From an uncultured Desulfosarcina sp. (GTDB lineage: Bacteria > Desulfobacterota > Desulfobacteria > Desulfobacterales > Desulfosarcinaceae), in the NCBI RefSeq assembly GCF_963668215.1, contig NZ_OY764190.1:4836001-4900000 (forward strand): a stretch of 64,000 nucleotides of DNA. Direction: 5' to 3'. Under the pieces are notes generated by a model. That model saw only the letters and a program-made list of their open reading frames with translations. It made no database searches and was not told the origin of the DNA. The position numbers were made by a program, and so were the translations under genes. Shown in pieces: positions 26,625-35,858 of the stretch. Every line of letters begins with the position of its first letter. Position 1 is the stretch's first letter.

Positions 26625-27695
26625 ATGGCAAAGGTATTGATGAAGGGAAACGAGGCCATCGGTGAAGCGGCGATCCGGGCCGGCTGCCTGAACTACTTCG
26701 CCTATCCGATCACACCCCAGTCCGAAGTGGCCGAGTATCTGGCCCGGCGCATGCCCGAGGTGGGCGGCGTCTTTCTTCAAGGGGAGAGCGAGGTGGCCGT
26801 AGGGTACATGCTTTTCGGCGCCTCTGGCGCCGGTGAGCGAGTATTCACCACTTCTTCCAGCCCGGGTATCAGCCTGATGAGCGAAGCCATCAGCTACATC
26901 GCCGCGGCCCAGTGTCCGGCGGTGTTCGTGAATATCGTGCGCGGCGGGCCCGGTCTGGGCGGCATTCTGCCTTCCCAGGGGGACTACTTTCAGGCCACCA
27001 AGGGCATCGGCCACGGCGACTGCCGGCTGCTGGTCATGGCCCCGGCCAGCGTCCAGGAGGCGGTCGAAATGGTGATGACGGCTTTCCCCCTGGCCGAAAA
27101 ATATCGCAATCCGGTGATGGTGATCGGCGACGGACTCATCGGCCAGATGATGGAGCCGGTGGAATTTCCCGACCATCTGAAAACCGAACCGACCGACAAA
27201 AATGACTGGGCGACCAATGGCATGGACCATCGCGGCAGCGACACGCGCAATCTGGTCAAGTCCCTGTTTCTGGACCCGGTAGTCCTCAATGACAACAATC
27301 TCCAGCTCAAAGCCAAATACGACCGCATGCGGGCCGAAGAGGTGCGCTTCGAGGCCTATAATACGGATGGGCCGTACCGCTTGTTGATCGTCAGCTACGG
27401 GACCATGAGCCGGGTGTGCCGTACGTCCATCGACATGCTCAAGGCCGAGGGCATCGAGGTGGGCATGATCCGCCCGCAGACCCTGTTCCCGTTTCCCGAA
27501 AAGGCCGTTTCCGATGCGGCCGATGCACCGTCGTGCACCCATGTGATCAGCATCGAGATGAGTATGGGCCAGATGGTGGAAGACGTCGAGCGCAGCATCC
27601 AGGGCCGGCGTCCGGTGAGCTGGTACGGAAAGTGCGGCGGCGAAATCCCGACGCCGGAAGAGATCATCGAGGTGGTCAAGGAGCGTATCGGCTGA
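26625..27695 (+). CDS. vorB: 2-oxoacid:ferredoxin oxidoreductase alpha subunit (VorB/KorA type)
   Basis: The 356-residue protein opens KVLMKGNEAIGEAAIRAGC, then YPITPQSEVAEYLA, TSSSPGISLMSEAISY and RGGPGLGGILPSQGDYFQA, matching the pyrimidine-binding half of the VorB/KorA family. The family oxidatively decarboxylates 2-oxoacids to acyl-CoA. Branched-chain 2-oxoacid and 2-oxoglutarate versions are hard to tell apart by eye. A GGAGG site lies 9 bp upstream. Confidence 0.9.
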   Translation: MAKVLMKGNEAIGEAAIRAGCLNYFAYPITPQSEVAEYLARRMPEVGGVFLQGESEVAVGYMLFGASGAGERVFTTSSSPGISLMSEAISYIAAAQCPAVFVNIVRGGPGLGGILPSQGDYFQATKGIGHGDCRLLVMAPASVQEAVEMVMTAFPLAEKYRNPVMVIGDGLIGQMMEPVEFPDHLKTEPTDKNDWATNGMDHRGSDTRNLVKSLFLDPVVLNDNNLQLKAKYDRMRAEEVRFEAYNTDGPYRLLIVSYGTMSRVCRTSIDMLKAEGIEVGMIRPQTLFPFPEKAVSDAADAPSCTHVISIEMSMGQMVEDVERSIQGRRPVSWYGKCGGEIPTPEEIIEVVKERIG

Positions 27696-27750
27696 TAGCC
27701 AACAGCCGTTTACAACGGTTGTCAGGCACCAATGCAAGGAGTAGATAACG

Positions 27751-28488
27751 ATGGGAAAAACCTTTTCAAAACCGAGATCCCTCACGGATGCCCACACCCA
27801 CTATTGCCCTGGATGCACCCACGGCGTCATCCATCGTCTGGTCGCCGAGGCCATCGACGATCTGGGAATTCGCCGACGCGTTGTCGGAATCGCTCCGGTG
27901 GGCTGCGCGGTACTGGCCTATAACTATTTCGACTGCGATTTCCAGGAAGCCGCCCACGGCAGGGCCCCGGCCATGGCCACGGGCATCAAGCGGGTGCGGC
28001 CCGATCTGATGGTCTTCACCTACCAGGGAGACGGCGACCTGGCCAGCATCGGCATGGGGGAAATCGTCCACGCCGCCAACCGCGGCGAGAAATTTACCAC
28101 GATTTTCGTCAACAACGCGATCTACGGGATGACCGGCGGACAGATGGCCCCCACCACCATGCCGGGTCAGCGCGCCACCACCGCGCCCTTCGGCAGAAAT
28201 GTGGAAGAAGTGGGCATGCCGATCAAAATGGCCGATCTCCTGGCGGCCCTGCAGACCCCGGCCTACATCACCCGACAGACCGTGATCCGGCCGAAATATA
28301 TCAACAAGGCCAAAAAGGCGATCAAACAGGCGTTTACCTATCAGATGGAAAACCGTTGCTTCAGCCTGGTGGAGGTGGTCAGCACCTGCCCCACCAACTG
28401 GGGGATGACGCCCATGGAGGCCGTGGAGTGGACGGAAAACACGCTGTTGAAGTACTACCAACTGGGCGACTTTAAAGTCCCGGCCTGA
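27751..28488 (+). CDS. 2-oxoacid:ferredoxin oxidoreductase beta subunit (TPP-binding)
   Basis: The 245-residue protein has HYCPGCTHGVIHRL at the start, the TPP/Mg2+ motif GDGDLASIGMGEIVHAANRGE and NNAIYGMTGGQMAPTT. It binds the diphosphate end of TPP and a proximal cluster. It begins 55 bp after the alpha gene, preceded by AAGGAGTAGATAACG. Length is typical. Confidence 0.93.
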   Translation: MGKTFSKPRSLTDAHTHYCPGCTHGVIHRLVAEAIDDLGIRRRVVGIAPVGCAVLAYNYFDCDFQEAAHGRAPAMATGIKRVRPDLMVFTYQGDGDLASIGMGEIVHAANRGEKFTTIFVNNAIYGMTGGQMAPTTMPGQRATTAPFGRNVEEVGMPIKMADLLAALQTPAYITRQTVIRPKYINKAKKAIKQAFTYQMENRCFSLVEVVSTCPTNWGMTPMEAVEWTENTLLKYYQLGDFKVPA

Positions 28489-28505
28489 CCCCTGAAGGAG
28501 GCACC

Positions 28506-29042
28506 ATGCAGAGCGAAATCATGTTCGCCGGATTCGGTGGACAGGGTATCTTGTTAATCGGCAAAGTCCTGGCCCATGCGGCCATGGAGGAGGGCTACGA
28601 GGTGGCCTGGATTCCCTCCTACGGCCCGGAAATGCGCGGCGGAACCGCATACTGCACCGTGGTGATCAGCGACCGTCCCATCGGTTCGCCCATCATTAAA
28701 AATCCGCTTCATCTGGTGGCCATGAACGGGCCGTCGCTGGAGAAGTTCGCGCCCACGGTCAAGCCCAACGGAATCGTCTTCGTCAACAGCTCGCTGATCT
28801 CCTTCGGGGCGAACAGGGACGATGTGGATGAACTGCGGGTCGACGTGGTGGGTATCGCCAAGAAACTGGGCAGCGTCAAGGCCGCCAACATCGTGGCCCT
28901 GGGAGCGTTTGTGGCCCGCAGCAAAATCGTCCCGCTGGAAACGATCAAGGCGTGCGTCAAGGAAGAGTTCAGCAAAAAGCCAAAACTGATACCGCTGAAT
29001 ATGGATGCCGTGGACGCCGGTGTAAAGGCCGCCCAGAAATAG
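28506..29042 (+). CDS. 2-oxoacid:ferredoxin oxidoreductase gamma subunit
   Basis: The 178-residue protein shows the gamma domain landmarks FAGFGGQGILLIGKVLAHAAMEEGYEVAWIPSYGPEMRGGTAYCTVVIS. This domain helps bind CoA. A GAAGGAGG site lies just upstream. It closes the delta-alpha-beta-gamma order and is followed by a hairpin terminator. Confidence 0.93.
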   Translation: MQSEIMFAGFGGQGILLIGKVLAHAAMEEGYEVAWIPSYGPEMRGGTAYCTVVISDRPIGSPIIKNPLHLVAMNGPSLEKFAPTVKPNGIVFVNSSLISFGANRDDVDELRVDVVGIAKKLGSVKAANIVALGAFVARSKIVPLETIKACVKEEFSKKPKLIPLNMDAVDAGVKAAQK

Positions 29043-29102
29043 ACCCACCCATCACCGGGTTTTTGCGTTATTCCGTTGATCCCTATTTTTCATTTTTTCG
29101 AT

Positions 29103-29128
29103 GGCCGGGCCATGGTGCCCGGCCGTTT
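29103..29128 (+). terminator. Probable terminator after the 2-oxoacid oxidoreductase genes
   Basis: An 8-bp GC-only stem, GGCCGGGC (29103-29110) with GCCCGGCC (29117-29124), encloses a 6-base loop and is followed by a short T-containing tract (GTTTGATT). The weak U-run leaves room for read-through into hisC. Confidence 0.55.
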
Positions 29129-29146
29129 GATTGCAAGGGCAAACCG

Positions 29147-30238
29147 ATGAAACTGATGATCCCCGACCACATCCGGGCCATCTCCCCCTACGTTCCCGGC
29201 AAACCGTTGGAAGAACTCGAACGCGAATACGGCATCCGCAATTCGATCAAGCTGGCCTCCAACGAAAACCCTTTGGGCCCCAGTCCAAGAGCCCTGGAAG
29301 CCATCGGCAAGGGGCTTTCGTCCCTGCATCGCTACCCGGACGGCGCCGGCCACGATCTGATTCAAAAAATCGCCCGGGTCAATGACGTGGCACCGGAGAA
29401 CGTAGTTATCGGCAACGGATCGGACGACATCATCGCCATGCTCGTCCAGGCGTTTGTCCGGCCCGGCAACCGTGTGATCGTGCCGTTGCCTTCTTTTCTC
29501 ATGTACGACATTGCGGCCACTGCCGCCGGTGCCGTGGTCGACCGCGTCCCCCTCGACGGTCTGGGGTTGGACCTTACCGCCATGGCCGAGCGGGTGACGG
29601 CGGACACCCGGCTGATTTTCGTCTGTAACCCCAACAATCCGACGGGAACGGTAGTCACCCGCGCCGCCTTTGAAAACTTCATGGCGCGGCTGCCGGATCA
29701 TGTGGTGGTCGTCGTCGACGAAGCCTATATCGAGTTCGCCAAAAATCCAGATTGCCTGAAAACCGGCAGCCCGGCGGACCTGACCCGCCCGCTGGTGACC
29801 CTGAGGACCTTTTCCAAGGCCTACGGACTCGCCGGACTCCGGGTGGGATACGGGATCATGCCCGCCGAACTGGCCGGATTGCTCCATCGGGTAAGGCTGC
29901 CCTTCAACGTCAATGCCTTGGCGCAGGCGGCAGCGGCGGCAGCCCTGGACGACCGGGACTTTCTGGAGCGTTCGGTCCGTCTGGTCCACGATGGGTTGGA
30001 AAGCCTTTATACGGCCATGGATTGCATGGAACAGGTTTACTTCAAGAGCGAATCCAACTTTTTTCTCATCGATGTGAATCAGCCGGCGGATGAGGTTTTT
30101 GAAAAGATGCTGAGACAGGGCGTGATTGTCAGATCCATGCGGGCTTACGGGTACCCGAACTATATCCGCATCAACGTGGGGCTGGAAGAAGAAAACCGGC
30201 GCTTTGTCCGGGCGCTGGAAACTGTCCTTCAATCATAG
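29147..30238 (+). CDS. hisC: Histidinol-phosphate aminotransferase
   Basis: From the ATG at 29147 the 363-residue fold-type I PLP enzyme has KLASNENPLGPSPRA, CNPNNPTGT, VVDEAYIEFA and the PLP-lysine motif TFSKAYGLAGLRVGYG. HisC converts imidazole-acetol phosphate to histidinol phosphate; some relatives also act on aromatic amino acids. Upstream in-frame residues are low complexity and lie over the terminator. It precedes cmk by 21 bp. No other his genes are near. Confidence 0.92.
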   Translation: MKLMIPDHIRAISPYVPGKPLEELEREYGIRNSIKLASNENPLGPSPRALEAIGKGLSSLHRYPDGAGHDLIQKIARVNDVAPENVVIGNGSDDIIAMLVQAFVRPGNRVIVPLPSFLMYDIAATAAGAVVDRVPLDGLGLDLTAMAERVTADTRLIFVCNPNNPTGTVVTRAAFENFMARLPDHVVVVVDEAYIEFAKNPDCLKTGSPADLTRPLVTLRTFSKAYGLAGLRVGYGIMPAELAGLLHRVRLPFNVNALAQAAAAAALDDRDFLERSVRLVHDGLESLYTAMDCMEQVYFKSESNFFLIDVNQPADEVFEKMLRQGVIVRSMRAYGYPNYIRINVGLEEENRRFVRALETVLQS

Positions 30239-30259
30239 GTATTTAGGGGCATCGGTCAA

Positions 30260-30925
30260 ATGAATACCACCCCTCCATTGCTGATCACCATCGACGGCCC
30301 GGCCGGCGCAGGAAAAACCACGGTCAGCAAGATGCTGGCACGGGAACTGGGATACCGGTACCTGGATACCGGCGCCCTGTACCGCGGCGTCGCCTACGAA
30401 GTCCGTGCCGCCGGGATTGCCGCGGATGACGATGCGGGTCTCGAGCGCGTCTGCCGGAGCCTGAAACTTGAATTTCAGGACAATCGGCTGACTTCCAACG
30501 GCGCGGACATCAGCCAGTTGATTCGTACACCGGAAATCACCATGCTGGCATCGGCGGTCTCGGCCCGCCCGGTGGTGAGGCAGGCCCTGCTGGACCTGCA
30601 AAGGGACATCGGCCGGGCCAAAGCGCTCGTGGCCGAAGGGCGTGACATGGGGACGGTCGTCTTTCCGGACGCCGATCTCAAATTCTTTCTGGACGCCTCG
30701 GTGCGCCAACGCGCCCGGCGCCGCTATGAGCAATACGGTGCGGCCGGGCAGCAGACGCTCGAGCGGATCGAGCAGGAGATCCGCCAACGGGACGCCAACG
30801 ACAGCAGCCGGGATGTCGCTCCGCTCAAGCCGGCCGACGATGCCGTGATCATCGATTCGACGGCGATCGATGCTGAGCAGGTCGTCGCAAAGATGATGGC
30901 GCAGGTTGCCGCCATAATTCCCTAA
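30260..30925 (+). CDS. cmk: (d)CMP kinase
   Basis: The 221-residue protein begins ITIDGPAGAGKTTVSKMLARELGYRYLDTGALYRGVAYE, with P-loop residues 13-20, and has GRDMGTVVFPDADLKFFLDAS and the RDANDSSRDVAPLKPADDAV lid region. It phosphorylates CMP and dCMP. It sits directly before rpsA, as in many bacteria. Confidence 0.97.
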   Translation: MNTTPPLLITIDGPAGAGKTTVSKMLARELGYRYLDTGALYRGVAYEVRAAGIAADDDAGLERVCRSLKLEFQDNRLTSNGADISQLIRTPEITMLASAVSARPVVRQALLDLQRDIGRAKALVAEGRDMGTVVFPDADLKFFLDASVRQRARRRYEQYGAAGQQTLERIEQEIRQRDANDSSRDVAPLKPADDAVIIDSTAIDAEQVVAKMMAQVAAIIP

Positions 30926-31037
30926 CAAAATTAACCATTGCATTTTGACGCACGCTTCTGTATGGTCTTTTGGCTATACTGCAGGCGTTGACGCTCGCAC
31001 GTAAAATTCATGAGGCTAAGGGGGTAATCATCAGTCA

Positions 31038-32780
31038 ATGGACAACTTTGTAGACAACGAATCAACCGAAGAAGAAGTCGAGAAAGACAGCGTTACCGGC
31101 GAAAGCATGGCCGAACTCATGGACCTGTATGAGGAAAGCTTCAAACGCTTTGCCGAAGGGGAAGTGGTCAACGGAAAAATCATTTCCGTGGACAAGGACC
31201 ACGTCCTGGTGGACATTGGATACAAATCTGAAGGCCAGATTCGCATCCGGGAATTCGAAGTGGACGGTGAAGTCACCGCCAAGGTCGGAGACACCGTCGA
31301 GGTGATGGTCGAATGGTGGGACGACGAAAATGAAGTCGTGGTCCTGTCCAAGGAAAAAGCCGAGAAGGTCAAGGTCTGGGACGACATCAAAAAACGTCAC
31401 GAGGCCGATGAAACCATCGCCGGCACGATCACCAACCGGGTCAAGGGCGGCTTCTCCGTGGATATTGGCGTTCAGGCATTTTTGCCCGGATCACAGGCGG
31501 ACCTGCGCCCCATTCGCAACCTGGATGAAATGGTCGGCAAGGAATTCGATTTCAAGATTCTGAAATATAACCGCAAGCGCAGCAATATCGTGCTTTCCCG
31601 CAGAGCCCTGCTGGAAGAAGAGCGCGAAAAGAAGCGGACTGAAACCCTGGCCTCCATCCATGAAGGCAAGGTGGTTCCCGGCATCGTCAAGAATCTCACC
31701 GAATACGGGGTTTTCGTGGATCTCGGCGGTGTGGACGGACTGCTGCACATTACCGACATCTCCTGGGGGCGGGTCAAGCATCCCTCGGAGCTGTTTTCCG
31801 TGGGCGACGAGATCAACGTCAAAATTCTCAGCCTGGACCTGGAACGTGAACGGGTTTCTTTGGGTATGAAGCAGCTTACTGAAGATCCCTGGGCCTCGGC
31901 CATCGACAAATATCCGGTGGGCTCCCGCATCAGCGGAAAGGTGGTCAGCCTGACCGATTACGGCGCCTTCGTCGAACTGGAAGAGGGCATCGAAGGTTTG
32001 ATCCACGTCTCCGAAATGTCCTGGACCCGCAAGATCCGCCATCCCTCCAAGGTGGTATCGGTGGGAGAAATCGTGGATGCCATCGTGCTGGACATCAAGC
32101 CGGAGAACCGGAGAATTTCTCTGGGCATGAAGCAGGCCGCTCCCAACCCCTGGGATGTAATCAGCGACAAATACCCGGTAGGCACCACCATTGAAGGCAA
32201 AATCAAGAACATCACCGATTTCGGCCTTTTCATCGGCATCGACGAGGGTATTGACGGCCTGGTTCATATTTCCGACATCTCCTGGACCAAACGGATCAAA
32301 CATCCCTCGGAAGTTTACAAGAAGGGCGACGTCATTCAGGCCATCGTTCTTGAAATCGACAAGGATCAGGAGCGCTTTTCTTTAGGTGTCAAGCAGCTTC
32401 AGTCCGATCCGTGGGATACCGTTGCCGAACGCTACGAAGTGGGCAAGGAAATCACCGGCACGGTAACCAACGTGACCGATTTCGGCGTGTTCGTCGAACT
32501 GGAAGAGGGCATTGAAGGGCTGGTGCACGTTTCCGAGATCAGCAAAGAGAAAATCAAGACGCCGGTCGGCCAGTTCGAGGTCGGCCAGATGCTGACCGCC
32601 AAAGTGATGAACATCAACAGTGAAGAACGGCGGATCGGACTTTCCATCAAGCGTCTCGACATGGAAGACGATCAGGAACTGCTGACCGAGTACGTCAACA
32701 ACATGGGGCCGGCAACCTCCAGTTTCGGCGAAATTCTTCGCGAGAATCTGCAGGAAAAGCTGAATAACGACGAACAATAA
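31038..32780 (+). CDS. rpsA: 30S ribosomal protein S1
   Basis: The 580-residue protein has six S1 RNA-binding repeats, the last four strongly alike (GTVTNVTDFGVFVELEEGIEGLVHVSEIS and variants). An acidic N-terminus (VDNESTEEEVEKD) precedes them. S1 captures mRNA on the 30S subunit. A TGGCTATACT-like -10 lies upstream near 30969-30978. It is followed by a strong terminator. Confidence 0.97.
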   Translation: MDNFVDNESTEEEVEKDSVTGESMAELMDLYEESFKRFAEGEVVNGKIISVDKDHVLVDIGYKSEGQIRIREFEVDGEVTAKVGDTVEVMVEWWDDENEVVVLSKEKAEKVKVWDDIKKRHEADETIAGTITNRVKGGFSVDIGVQAFLPGSQADLRPIRNLDEMVGKEFDFKILKYNRKRSNIVLSRRALLEEEREKKRTETLASIHEGKVVPGIVKNLTEYGVFVDLGGVDGLLHITDISWGRVKHPSELFSVGDEINVKILSLDLERERVSLGMKQLTEDPWASAIDKYPVGSRISGKVVSLTDYGAFVELEEGIEGLIHVSEMSWTRKIRHPSKVVSVGEIVDAIVLDIKPENRRISLGMKQAAPNPWDVISDKYPVGTTIEGKIKNITDFGLFIGIDEGIDGLVHISDISWTKRIKHPSEVYKKGDVIQAIVLEIDKDQERFSLGVKQLQSDPWDTVAERYEVGKEITGTVTNVTDFGVFVELEEGIEGLVHVSEISKEKIKTPVGQFEVGQMLTAKVMNINSEERRIGLSIKRLDMEDDQELLTEYVNNMGPATSSFGEILRENLQEKLNNDEQ

Positions 32781-32798
32781 ACCCCCGTTTCGACCATC

Positions 32799-32840
32799 AA
32801 TGCCGGCGGTTTGCCTGAAACAGGGCCCGCCGGCATTTTT
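32799..32840 (+). terminator. Rho-independent terminator after rpsA
   Basis: A 10-bp stem of ATGCCGGCGG with CCGCCGGCAT is followed directly by a T run. The loop is about 17 bases. Confidence 0.85.
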
Positions 32841-32876
32841 CGTCAGTCGCCATGGTTCGGATTCAAGGAGCTTGCC

Positions 32877-33773
32877 ATGTTCACTCGACGCCACCCTTAC
32901 CTTTTTTTTCTGCTGGTTTCCTTTGCCATTTTTACGGTCATGATTCTGGGCGTCTTGGGAACCGCCGCCTGGATCGGCCAGGGTGCTGGCGATTTTGACG
33001 GAGAAGGGGTCGGCGTCGTCGAAATCGAGGGCGCCATTGCCGACGCCAGGGACACCATCGAACAGATTCGCGAATTTCGTGAAGACGATGACATCAAGGC
33101 CATCGTGGTCCGCATCGATTCTCCGGGCGGTGCCGTCGGTCCTTCCCAGGAGATCTACCGGGAGATCCGCAAGACCGTGATCACCAAAAAGGTGATCGCC
33201 TCCATGGGCGCCGTGGCGGCATCCGGCGGATATTACGTGGCGTGTGCAACGGACGGCATTGTGGCCAATCCGGGCACCATCACCGGCAGCATCGGGGTGA
33301 TCATGGGGTACACCAATTTCCGCCAGCTGCTGGACAAGATCGGCATGGTTCCGGTTGTGATCAAAAGCGGTCCGTACAAGGATACCGGTTCGCCCACGCG
33401 GGAGATGCGTGATGATGAACGCGAGATCCTCCAGGCCATCACCGACGGCATTCACCAGCAGTTCGTCACCGCCATTGCCGAGGGCCGAAACATGGAGCGG
33501 GGGAAGGTCGAAGCCGCCGCCGACGGGCGCATTTTCACCGGGGAGGACGCCAAAGCAAAAGGCCTGGTCGACCGCCTGGGCAATTTTCAGGATGCGCTGG
33601 CCTGGGCCGGTGAACTGGGCGGCGTCGAGGGGCCGGTGGTTCCGGTGTACGCCCGGGACAAGGAACTTTCCGTTTTGCGCTATCTTTTGTCGTCCTCGGT
33701 GACCGAATGGTTCTCCAAAATGATACACCCGGGTCTCTTTGCAGAATACCGTTACTCTCCAAATGGGAGCTGA
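32877..33773 (+). CDS. sppA: Signal peptide peptidase SppA
   Basis: From the ATG at 32877, preceded by AAGGAG, the 298-residue protein has an N-terminal membrane anchor (about 8-30) and an S49 domain. It has the short single-domain form. The Ser nucleophile lies in VAASGGYYVA (Ser116) and the catalytic Lys in GPYKDTGSP (Lys168), spaced 52 residues apart as in the Bacillus enzyme. It degrades leftover signal peptides in the membrane. Confidence 0.92.
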   Translation: MFTRRHPYLFFLLVSFAIFTVMILGVLGTAAWIGQGAGDFDGEGVGVVEIEGAIADARDTIEQIREFREDDDIKAIVVRIDSPGGAVGPSQEIYREIRKTVITKKVIASMGAVAASGGYYVACATDGIVANPGTITGSIGVIMGYTNFRQLLDKIGMVPVVIKSGPYKDTGSPTREMRDDEREILQAITDGIHQQFVTAIAEGRNMERGKVEAAADGRIFTGEDAKAKGLVDRLGNFQDALAWAGELGGVEGPVVPVYARDKELSVLRYLLSSSVTEWFSKMIHPGLFAEYRYSPNGS

Positions 33774-33779
33774 AAGGCC

Positions 33780-34580
33780 ATGGGAATGCGTAAGATCGCC
33801 GTGGCAATGGCAAAAGGCGGCGTAGGGAAAACGACGACGGCCGTCAATCTGGCCCATGGGCTGGCCCTGGCCGGTAAACGGGTGCTGCTGGTGGACTGCG
33901 ACACCCAGGCTCAGACAACCGCTTTTCTCGGCGTCTCTCCGCCCCATGGGCTTTATGAGTTTATCACCGGACGCGACGGCAACGGCAAGACGGTGCTGAA
34001 GAAAGAGGCCATTTTTCCGGCCCGCCAGAATCTGTGGGTGCTGGCCGGCGGCATTCAGTTAGTGGAGTTGAAGCACTGGCTGGGCGAGCAGCCCCGGGAT
34101 CAGCGGCACGCTGTCCTGCGCCACAGCTTGACACCCAAGAACAACGGGCTGGACTACCTGATCTTCGACTGTGCGCCCGGGTGGGACGTGCTCAGCGTGA
34201 ATATTCTCATGGCGGTCAACGAAGTGCTCTGCCCCGTGGCGCTGCAAGGCCCGGCGGTGGAGGGGTTGAAAACTTTTTTCGGCTACCTGCTTTCGGTGCA
34301 GCAGTTGAACCAGTCGCTGCGCCTTAAATACATCCTGCCGACCCTGTTCGACCGCCGTACCCGGCAGAGCCATACCATCTACAACCAGCTTCGCCGGCTA
34401 TTTCGCAAACAGATCTGCAGCCCCATTTACCACAATGTTCGCCTGTGCGAAGCGCCGGGCAGCGGACAGAGCATTTTCGAATACGACAACAATGCGACGG
34501 GGGCCAACGATTACCGTAAATTGGCAGAAAGATTGATCGATGACGCCATCAGACGACAAGACCATCCCGGACTTTTTTGA
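33780..34580 (+). CDS. ParA-family ATPase
   Basis: The 266-residue protein has a deviant Walker A KGGVGKTTT (about 12-20), DCDTQAQTTAFLG, and FDCAPGWDVLSVNILMAVNEVLCP. It has no N-terminal DNA-binding extension. It is followed by a small gene overlapping its 3' end, as in small ParA plus ribbon-helix-helix partition pairs. Its closest chromosomal role (segregation, positioning of a complex) cannot be read from sequence. It starts 6 bp after sppA. Confidence 0.88.
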   Translation: MGMRKIAVAMAKGGVGKTTTAVNLAHGLALAGKRVLLVDCDTQAQTTAFLGVSPPHGLYEFITGRDGNGKTVLKKEAIFPARQNLWVLAGGIQLVELKHWLGEQPRDQRHAVLRHSLTPKNNGLDYLIFDCAPGWDVLSVNILMAVNEVLCPVALQGPAVEGLKTFFGYLLSVQQLNQSLRLKYILPTLFDRRTRQSHTIYNQLRRLFRKQICSPIYHNVRLCEAPGSGQSIFEYDNNATGANDYRKLAERLIDDAIRRQDHPGLF

Positions 34581-34836
34581 CGAACGCCGCATGGATCCGG
34601 TTTCCGTGGCAACCGGGCGTCCCGCTCCCAAGCCGGATATTCCCAAGAAAAAGGTCGGTTTTTATTTTTCGGAGGCCCTGCTGGATCGCTTCAACCGGAA
34701 ATTCCACCAGTTGAAGCTCGACGGCGTGCCCGTGGAAAACAAATCGATGCTGGCCGAAATGGCGCTTTCCTTCGCCCTGGACGACATGGATCGCGGAAAG
34801 GCCAGCTACCTGCTCGAAAAGTTGAAAAAAAGCTGA
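34540..34836 (+). CDS. Small ParA-linked protein, RHH-like (tentative)
   Basis: The 98-residue protein overlaps the ParA gene by 41 bp. A disordered basic N-terminus (ATGRPAPKPDIPKKK) leads to VGFYFSEALLDRFNRKFHQLK, then NKSMLAEMALSFALDDMDR, which fits a beta strand plus two helices as in ribbon-helix-helix DNA-binding proteins. No ParB-type motif is present. Overlap with parA and the fold suggest it is the DNA-binding or cargo partner (inference). Confidence 0.65.
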   Translation: MTPSDDKTIPDFFDERRMDPVSVATGRPAPKPDIPKKKVGFYFSEALLDRFNRKFHQLKLDGVPVENKSMLAEMALSFALDDMDRGKASYLLEKLKKS

Positions 34837-34859
34837 ATCGAAACGTCCCGAACCTTCGT

Positions 34860-35465
34860 TTACAGCAGGCTCACATCTCCCAATCCTTCCCGGATGATCT
34901 CCGGGACATCGTCTTCAAGGGAAACCACACTGGAGGGCTTTCCTGCCACCGGTCCGCCGTCGATGACGGCATCCAGCCGCGCTCCGAAATGGTCGTGGAT
35001 CAGGGATGCATCGTGAAAGACTTGGCCGTCAGGCAGGGTTGCACTGGTGGAAATGATCGGGTTGCCCAGGCCTTCGACCAGCGCATGGCAGATGTTGTTG
35101 GCCGGAACCCGGATGCCGGCGGTCTTGCGCTTGGTGAGCATGATTTTGGGAACCAGCTTGGTTCCCGTGAGGATAAAGGTATACGGCCCCGGCAGCAGCC
35201 GTCGCATGGTTTTGTAAGCGTAGTTGGAAACCCTGGCGTAGAGGCTGATATTTTTCAAATCGGCGCAGATGAAGCTGAAGGGCTGGTTCTTGTTGCGCTG
35301 TTTGAGCTGGTAGATCTTTTCGATGGCCCGTTTGTTCATGATGTCGCAGCCGATGCCGTAATAGGTATCGGTCGGATAGGCGATCAGGCCCCCTGCTTTC
35401 AGGATGTCCACCACCCGCTCGATCAGTCGCTGCTGAGGATTTTCCGGATTGATGCTAAACAGCAT
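34860..35465 (-). CDS. L-threonylcarbamoyladenylate synthase family (Sua5/YciO/YrdC)
   Basis: The 201-residue protein begins at the ATG at 35465 and has AYPTDTYYGIGCD, KQRNKNQPFSFIC, LLPGPYTFIL, KTAGIRVPAN and PIISTSAT, the YrdC-domain motifs. The family makes the threonylcarbamoyl-AMP used for tRNA t6A. YciO-like members have a related but less certain activity, and the sequence alone does not separate the two. An upstream extension to 35537 lacks family character. Confidence 0.88.
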   Translation of the reverse strand: MLFSINPENPQQRLIERVVDILKAGGLIAYPTDTYYGIGCDIMNKRAIEKIYQLKQRNKNQPFSFICADLKNISLYARVSNYAYKTMRRLLPGPYTFILTGTKLVPKIMLTKRKTAGIRVPANNICHALVEGLGNPIISTSATLPDGQVFHDASLIHDHFGARLDAVIDGGPVAGKPSSVVSLEDDVPEIIREGLGDVSLL

Positions 35466-35858
35466 GACGGTTGCCCGAATTTTGTTAAAAGCAAAGCCCA
35501 CAAGGGTGCATCGCCGCCCGATCTTATTTAAAATCAAGGAAGTGGTGCGCCCGTCCCCGGTTGTGTTGCGATACGCGGAAGCGCTAACTTATTACGGGCC
35601 GCAGGGGGTGTCAAGCGGCCAAATAAAGATTGATAAAGACCATCTCATTTGTTAATTTGCCGAATGAATCGGTTTCGGAACCGATGCGGAAAGGATGCTC
35701 TTTTCAACGGATTCATCGCCTGCACACCGAAGCCTTCGGGACCCCCCGCTTCCCGGCCCGCAACTGCACGTTTCCCGGTCCGGACCGGTCATTGAGGGAC
35801 GTCACCGTTAATCGCCACCGCCGACCCGGCAAACTTCCATACGAATGCGGAGGATTTC
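35466..35858. other. Divergent promoter region of the Sua5/YciO gene and guaB
   Basis: About 390 bp with no supported gene. It holds a 7-bp inverted repeat (ATCGGTT 35668-35674, AACCGAT 35679-35685), whose half-site resembles the recA-upstream palindrome. The second half is C-rich and shows no coding pattern. No riboswitch core seen. Confidence 0.45.
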
